Positions 21,659-24,018 of a stretch of DNA of 24,018 nucleotides are shown piece by piece (the stretch's first letter is position 1; each line of letters opens with the position of its first letter). The stretch lies in IMG/VR virus record IMGVR_UViG_3300030108_001605, positions 19,875 through 43,892 of that record. The stretch is one strand, 5' to 3'. Below the pieces are notes generated by a model that made no database searches, had not been told where the DNA came from, and saw only the letters and a program-made list of their open reading frames with translations. The translations under genes and the position numbers were made by a program. The DNA comes from a virus.

Positions 21659-21727
21659 ATGATAAAAAAATTATGGCACAAATTGATCGATAAGATCTTT
21701 GGCAAAAGATGTAGATGCAATGACTAA
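21659..21727 (+). CDS. 22-aa basic peptide with Cys-Arg-Cys end
   Basis: A 22-residue ORF that starts at ATG 21659, just after the previous stop, with GGAG at 21651-21654. It reads MIKKLWHKLIDKIFGK then RCRCND: an amphipathic basic helix with a C-terminal Cys pair. Its TAA overlaps the ATG of the zinc-ribbon gene (ATGACTAA), which supports translational coupling. It is very short, so evidence is limited to start signal and tiling. Confidence 0.45.
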   Translation: MIKKLWHKLIDKIFGKRCRCND

Positions 21728-21950
21728 AGATTGGTCTAAAATCTACAAGTTTTTTAATAACATTGAAACAGTTAATGGTTTATGTCCTGAGTGTAATGAG
21801 GATGTTATACTAATTTCTTTAGTTTCTGATTATTATAGATGTACAAATTGCGGTGAGAATATCAAACAATACATTAACGGAAGAATAAGATACTTGACGT
21901 TAGATGATAGAGACCGACAATGGCTAAAAGAAAACCCCTCTTCGGAGTAA
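21720..21950 (+). CDS. Zinc-ribbon protein, 76 aa
   Basis: A 76-residue protein with two CxxC knuckles: CPEC (Cys22, Cys25) and CTNC (Cys41, Cys44), 15 residues apart, the pattern of a zinc ribbon. The flanks are charged and helical, with a C-terminal RIRYLTLDDRDRQWLKEN. Zinc ribbons of this size bind nucleic acid or RNA polymerase, so a host-takeover or transcription role is possible (inference). ATG 21720 is preferred over a TTG at 21699 because it overlaps the stop of the upstream 22-aa peptide. Confidence 0.7.
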   Translation: MTKDWSKIYKFFNNIETVNGLCPECNEDVILISLVSDYYRCTNCGENIKQYINGRIRYLTLDDRDRQWLKENPSSE

Positions 21951-22057
21951 ACACCTACGTTCGTAGAACTAAGAAGAAACATGGTCGTCATTCTAAACGG
22001 ATGAACAAACATAAAAAACGTACGTACAAGCCATATGTGGGACAAGGTCGCGGCTAG
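21920..22057 (+). CDS. Conserved tiny basic protein, 45 aa
   Basis: A 45-residue, Lys/Arg-rich protein starting MAKRKPLFGVNTYVRR and ending YKPYVGQGRG. I recall this start and end from a tiny protein found in many marine T4-like and T7-like phages, function unknown. It overlaps the zinc-ribbon gene by 31 bases in another frame. The net charge suggests nucleic acid binding. Absence of any hydrophobic stretch distinguishes it from its neighbours. Confidence 0.72.
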   Translation: MAKRKPLFGVNTYVRRTKKKHGRHSKRMNKHKKRTYKPYVGQGRG

Positions 22058-22146
22058 TGTTCTGGAATTTTATTATATTCTTGTTTATAATTGATATAAT
22101 ATTATTTTTAATTTTAGGGATAGGAATTCTAATTTTTTTTATATGA
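22057..22146 (+). CDS. 29-aa hydrophobic membrane peptide, GTG start
   Basis: Reading from GTG 22057, which overlaps the previous stop as TAGTG, gives a 29-residue almost wholly hydrophobic peptide (for example FLFIIDIILFLILGIGIL) ending at TGA 22144-22146, which overlaps the next ATG as ATGA. AAGG at 22044-22047 may be the ribosome binding site. Tiling on both sides is the evidence for reality. T-rich DNA gives hydrophobic frames by chance, so confidence is limited. Confidence 0.45.
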   Translation: MFWNFIIFLFIIDIILFLILGIGILIFFI

Positions 22147-22355
22147 AATTTATACTGATACTACAGGTGTGTTCTTTTTTAACTGGTGAGTGTAGACCAC
22201 CGGTACAACCACCAAATGTATATGCAGATTGGGCCGAATGTGCTGTTGATGCATCAGTCAAAAGTGTAGAATTATTACGAAAAGAAGGTAAAGAAGTTGT
22301 TAATCAAGAGAGATTAGCAGTTAAATTCGGTTGTTATCAGATAAACGACGTGTGA
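22143..22355 (+). CDS. Small secreted-type Cys protein, 70 aa
   Basis: A 70-residue protein starting MKFILILQVCSFLTGEC, a short hydrophobic lead that could direct export, with cysteines at 10, 17, 33 and 64 and a helical, charged second half (ELLRKEGKEVVNQERLAVKF). Proteins of this layout recur in marine phages (recall). The Cys spacing allows two disulfides if exported. It is the last gene before the regulatory gap at 22356-22530. Confidence 0.65.
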   Translation: MKFILILQVCSFLTGECRPPVQPPNVYADWAECAVDASVKSVELLRKEGKEVVNQERLAVKFGCYQINDV

Positions 22356-22380
22356 TATTTTTGCAACACTAGATTAATTG

Positions 22381-22410
22381 TGCTCTCCGGGATAGAACTC
22401 CCAGAGAGCA
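22381..22410 (+). other. Strong RNA hairpin in the gap before the RHH gene
   Basis: TGCTCTCCGGGA (22381-22392) pairs with TCCCAGAGAGCA (22399-22410): twelve positions with one mismatch, and a six-base loop TAGAAC. It is the most GC-rich part of the 175-base gap between the 70-aa gene and the RHH gene. No U-run follows directly. It may act with the terminator-like element at 22419-22441, or as an RNA processing or stability element. Confidence 0.6.
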
Positions 22411-22418
22411 AACAAAAG

Positions 22419-22441
22419 GTGTGAGAAGAGATCTTCTTTTT
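22419..22441 (+). terminator. Possible weak intrinsic terminator
   Basis: AGAAG (22424-22428) pairs with CTTCT (22433-22437) around a four-base loop, and T bases run through 22441. GTGT upstream and ACAC downstream could extend pairing. The stem is short, so termination would be weak. Its place at the end of one transcript and ahead of a candidate promoter is what makes it credible. Confidence 0.35.
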
Positions 22442-22459
22442 ACACTAAAAAAATAACCC

Positions 22460-22488
22460 TTGCAAGCATTGATTTATTATTGTAAATT
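22460..22488 (+). promoter_or_regulatory. Candidate promoter for the RHH regulator gene
   Basis: TTGCAA (22460-22465) and TAAATT (22483-22488) lie 17 bases apart, weak sigma70-like elements preceded by TGTA. Directly overlapping the -10 is ATTCCCATAT (22486-22495), the same decamer found at the centre of the divergent promoter at 12030-12039. AAAGGAA ahead of the RHH ATG at 22531 is a good ribosome binding site. Confidence 0.4.
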
Positions 22489-22530
22489 CCCATATTCCTA
22501 TGAAAATAATTATTAAGAAAGGAACGATAA

Positions 22531-22710
22531 ATGGCAAACACTAAGCTATATAAGTCGTTATCTGTTGGTATAGAAGACTATAAAAAACTTACTATACTTG
22601 CACAAAAGACTAATAGAACTAGATCAAAGATGATTGGTAGACTACTTAGATTTTTTGAAGATAACAAAGGAACGAAAGCGAATGGTAAGGCTAATGGAAA
22701 AGGCAAATAA
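22531..22710 (+). CDS. Ribbon-helix-helix (CopG/Arc-like) DNA-binding protein, 59 aa
   Basis: A 59-residue protein whose first 43 residues fit the RHH fold: a short beta strand (KLYKSLSVGI), helix A (DYKKLTILAQKT) and, after the NRTRS turn, helix B (KMIGRLLRFFEDN). RHH proteins dimerise and insert paired strands into the major groove of palindromic operators. The last 15 residues form a Lys/Gly/Asn basic tail. It follows a non-coding gap with a possible terminator and promoter, so it may be transcribed separately. A phage repressor or early/late switch protein is a reasonable inference; a plasmid-type antitoxin is less likely as no toxin gene is adjacent. Confidence 0.72.
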   Translation: MANTKLYKSLSVGIEDYKKLTILAQKTNRTRSKMIGRLLRFFEDNKGTKANGKANGKGK

Positions 22711-22876
22711 AATCATATGCCCAAAATGTAAGGGCAATGGGTTCATTAGAATACCATATCATTTGGCTAAAGAAGAGATGCATGCCCAGTGTTCAGACTG
22801 TGATTCTCAAGGAGAATTATATATTCAGGATACTGGCTCATTCTCAAGTGATTTAAAACACCATGACAATACCTGA
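22682..22876 (+). CDS. DnaJ-type zinc-finger small protein, 64 aa
   Basis: A 64-residue protein with CPKCKGNGF (Cys13, Cys16) and CSDCDSQGE (Cys37, Cys40), the CxxCxGxG-like pattern of half a DnaJ central zinc domain. It may support chaperone-like or nucleic acid contacts in the infected cell (inference). ATG 22682 is chosen, with AAAGGA ten or so bases upstream; ATG 22694 is an alternative. It overlaps the RHH gene's 3' end by 29 bases and the next gene by 14. Confidence 0.65.
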   Translation: MVRLMEKANKIICPKCKGNGFIRIPYHLAKEEMHAQCSDCDSQGELYIQDTGSFSSDLKHHDNT

Positions 22877-23048
22877 TACAATAGATTTGATAAAATATAA
22901 GTGGAAAGTAATTAAAGATTATCCTCTTAGTTGGATAGAATCTATTGGATCTCGTATGAGTGTCTATGCGTGGAATAAAAGATGGAAAAACAGAAAGGAC
23001 GGTACCGGTTATGCAAAAGAATCCTATAGCAAAAGATTTGATGACTAA
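22863..23048 (+). CDS. Small Trp/Tyr-rich protein, 61 aa
   Basis: A 61-residue protein with IDLIKYKWKVIKDYPLSWI and SVYAWNKRWKNRKDGTGYA. It is basic and aromatic-rich, with no signal peptide or membrane helix. The start overlaps the zinc-finger gene by 14 bases. The dense Trp/Arg/Lys pattern suggests nucleic acid or protein contact. Function unknown. Confidence 0.65.
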   Translation: MTIPDTIDLIKYKWKVIKDYPLSWIESIGSRMSVYAWNKRWKNRKDGTGYAKESYSKRFDD

Positions 23049-23148
23049 TAAGTATCGTCAACGGATTAAAAAAAATAAAAAGAAGGAGCGAGACAAAAGA
23101 AGATTAAAAAGTATGAAACTTTTGTATAAATTAGAATTTATGAGGTGA
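23011..23148 (+). CDS. Small highly basic protein, 45 aa
   Basis: A 45-residue protein starting MQKNPIAKDLMTNKYRQR, followed by a Lys/Arg run and ending KLLYKLEFMR. The MQKNPIAKDL...YRQR opening is one I recall from widespread short marine phage proteins, function unknown. ATG 23011 is used because AAAGGAC lies upstream; an earlier ATG at 22966 (in frame) would give a longer overlap with the previous gene. The candidate structured RNA begins at its stop codon. Confidence 0.65.
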   Translation: MQKNPIAKDLMTNKYRQRIKKNKKKERDKRRLKSMKLLYKLEFMR

Positions 23149-23249
23149 GGTAAGTAAGGGGACCTATGTAATGCTTCGCGCTAGCCTCTAACCCCAAGTC
23201 TTACCAGTAGTACCCACTGCGTTCTACGGCCGAGATGGTGTGTACTACT
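23149..23249 (+). ncRNA. Candidate structured RNA (two adjacent stem-loops)
   Basis: The 103-base stretch between the basic protein and the next membrane-protein gene has no ORF and is richer in G+C than its flanks. GGTAAG (23149-23154) pairs with CTTACC (23200-23205), enclosing GGGG (23158-23161) with CCCC (23192-23195). The next base starts a second arm, AGTAGTAC (23206-23213) with GTACTACT (23242-23249), eight perfect pairs, enclosing weaker inner pairing near 23215-23240. The second arm ends three bases before the ATG at 23252, so it may be a translated-gene leader (riboswitch or RNA-binding-protein site) or a separate RNA. I could not match it to tRNA or to known ribozyme cores. Confidence 0.55.
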
Positions 23250-23251
23250 AT

Positions 23252-23368
23252 ATGAAAAATAAAATTATGAAAAAATATATAGACAAATTTCATTTATGGC
23301 ATCTGATGTACAGAACTGAAATAGTGTGTTTTATTTTAGGTTTTGTAGTAGGTGCTATAATACTGTGA
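23252..23368 (+). CDS. Small single-TM protein, 38 aa
   Basis: A 38-residue protein: basic/aromatic N-terminus (KNKIMKKYIDKFHLWHLMYR) and a C-terminal membrane helix at about 25-38 (VCFILGFVVGAIIL). No clear AGGAG-type ribosome binding site precedes ATG 23252; the upstream bases are in the second RNA arm, so initiation may be controlled by structure. ATG 23267 is an alternative. Its stop overlaps the next GTG (GTGA). Confidence 0.6.
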   Translation: MKNKIMKKYIDKFHLWHLMYRTEIVCFILGFVVGAIIL

Positions 23369-23571
23369 AGCGACCACCTTTTTATATAAGAATGGTTATA
23401 TTGGTCCTTGTTGGTGGTTGTGGTCCGGTTTTGATTACAACGATATTAAACCAATTTTTTGGTTATAGTGTACAAAGATCTATGGAACTAACTTTTATAT
23501 TATGTTTACCGCTGGCGGCCTGGATGGCTTGGGCAATAAACGAAAGATGGCACGATGATAGAGAGGATTAA
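23365..23571 (+). CDS. Two-TM small membrane protein, 68 aa (possible holin)
   Basis: A 68-residue protein from GTG 23365, overlapping the previous stop. It has two hydrophobic segments at about 10-29 (MVILVLVGGCGPVLITTIL) and 42-58 (LTFILCLPLAAWMAWAI), a short loop NQFFGYSVQRSME between them, and a charged tail INERWHDDRED. Two-helix topology with a charged C-terminus is shared with class II holins, but its distance from the endolysin makes this uncertain. The longer frame starting at 23326 lies in the upstream gene and is not preferred. Confidence 0.6.
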   Translation: MKRPPFYIRMVILVLVGGCGPVLITTILNQFFGYSVQRSMELTFILCLPLAAWMAWAINERWHDDRED

Positions 23572-23722
23572 TAATTTTGTATTACAACTATTGTTTTTTA
23601 TCCTGTGGACGATAGGTGTAAGTTTTATATTAATAATAACAGGTATACTATATCTAATAGATATGAGAACATGGAGGACAGATGAGAATAAAGATGATAG
23701 ACGCACTCGAGAAAAGGTATGA
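23555..23722 (+). CDS. Small single- or double-span membrane protein, 55 aa
   Basis: A 55-residue ORF starting at ATG 23555, overlapping the preceding gene by 17 bases: hydrophobic from about residue 8 to 35 (VLQLLFFILWTIGVSFILI, then ITGILYLI) and a strongly charged tail RTWRTDENKDDRRTREKV. The hydrophobic region is long enough for one helix or a tight hairpin. It contains the strong ribosome binding site of the next gene (GGAGGA, 23673-23678) and overlaps it by 41 bases. Function unknown. Confidence 0.55.
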   Translation: MIERINNFVLQLLFFILWTIGVSFILIITGILYLIDMRTWRTDENKDDRRTREKV

Positions 23723-23882
23723 AGCTATTATAGCTGAATCCTTTGCGACTATAGAAATCTATATGGACAAGCCGGTAGCGATTGGTGAACACCCGCAGCA
23801 TTTAGATGAGATAGATAAACTTCTATCTAAAATATGTGAAGCCGAGCATAAGTTAGAGATTTTACTTCGTATGAAACACTGA
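23682..23882 (+). CDS. Conserved small helical phage protein, 66 aa
   Basis: A 66-residue protein with DALEKRYEAIIAESFATIEI, then GEHPQHLDEIDKLLSKICEA and a final helix EHKLEILLRMKH. I recall close relatives in cyanophages and other marine phages, function unknown. The fold should be a helical pair around the GEHPQH turn. GGAGGA sits three bases before ATG 23682; ATG 23694 is an alternative too far from it. Its stop overlaps the next ATG. Confidence 0.72.
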   Translation: MRIKMIDALEKRYEAIIAESFATIEIYMDKPVAIGEHPQHLDEIDKLLSKICEAEHKLEILLRMKH

Positions 23883-24018
23883 TGAGTAAAGAAAAAGAAA
23901 AAGGTAGAAAACATGATGGCAAGTCGCGTGTGTCTAATGATTTGTATAGAAAAAGGTGGGACGAAATTTTTGGTAAACCGAAAGGTGTGGTTATAACCGA
24001 AGAGTCGTTTAAGAGTAG
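23882..24018 (+). CDS. Small charged phage protein, 3'-truncated by the window
   Basis: An open frame from ATG 23882 (overlapping the previous TGA) to the window edge, 45 codons so far. It begins MSKEKEKGRKHDGKSRVSND, then LYRKRWDEIFGKPKG. The GRKHDGKSR...Y...DEIFG pattern is one I recall from a short marine phage protein, often near the start of the structural block. Function unknown. The end is outside the window. Confidence 0.6.
   Translation, partial: MSKEKEKGRKHDGKSRVSNDLYRKRWDEIFGKPKGVVITEESFKS

Noticed and set aside
22133-22140. Run of eight T as an intrinsic terminator
   Set aside because: Only a 3-bp stem precedes it, and the run lies inside the tiled 29-aa hydrophobic frame.
23149-23206. 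tRNA-like reading of the first arm (GGTAAG ... CTTACC then A)
   Set aside because: Only 58 bases, no D or T arm pattern, no T-loop GTTCRA, and no anticodon arm could be placed.
1-24018. CRISPR array, tRNA genes, integrase or transposon
   Set aside because: No regularly spaced repeats, no convincing cloverleaf, and no tyrosine/serine recombinase or transposase motifs were seen on either strand.

Overview
The window reads as part of an AT-rich, tightly packed genome of a tailed marine bacteriophage, most likely a podovirus-like phage of a low-GC host such as SAR11/Pelagibacter. The reasons are its low G+C, heavy use of AGA for arginine, one-base TAATG or ATGA joins between successive genes, a family-A DNA polymerase, and many small proteins of a kind that recurs in marine phages. 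Host and lineage are inference. No terminase, portal, capsid, integrase, RNA polymerase, tRNA or CRISPR array is visible, so this is only part of the genome.

Region 1 (1-10204, + strand) is the late virion and lysis block. It has small structural-type proteins (a basic DUF6321-like protein and a beta-rich 109-aa protein), then a 511-aa Gly-rich protein with an internal repeat, then 247, 366 and 1395-aa proteins whose order and relative sizes resemble the T7 gp14-gp15-gp16 ejection proteins. It ends with a small one-membrane-helix protein and an M15-type peptidase endolysin. A 92-base gap at 1884-1975 may hold an internal promoter or a very short ORF.

Region 2 (10205-11993, - strand) is an inverted island: an SNF2-type helicase, a 28-aa membrane mini-protein with a strong ribosome binding site, and a 92-aa membrane-anchored protein. 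It ends stop-to-stop against the endolysin gene.

Region 3 (11994-12061) is a compact divergent promoter. Two sigma70-like promoters overlap face to face inside an inverted repeat.

Region 4 (12062-20403, + strand) is the replication block: two conserved phage proteins, a candidate ssDNA-binding protein, two tandem RNA hairpins, an AEP-type (TOTE-like) primase with PriCT and Cys cluster, a UvrD/Rep helicase, an HNH endonuclease, a DUF6378-like protein, DNA polymerase A with Leu at the position of E. coli Phe762, and a conserved 214-aa protein.

Region 5 (20400-24018, + strand) is a run of about seventeen small genes: single-helix membrane proteins, secreted Cys-bearing proteins, zinc-ribbon proteins, basic peptides and a ribbon-helix-helix (RHH) DNA-binding protein. 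Two non-coding stretches stand out. One at 22356-22530 has a strong hairpin, a terminator-like element and a weak promoter ahead of the RHH gene. The other at 23149-23251 is a candidate structured RNA. The decamer ATTCCCATAT occurs both upstream of the RHH gene and at the centre of the divergent promoter, which suggests (without proving) that the RHH protein controls the early switch and itself.
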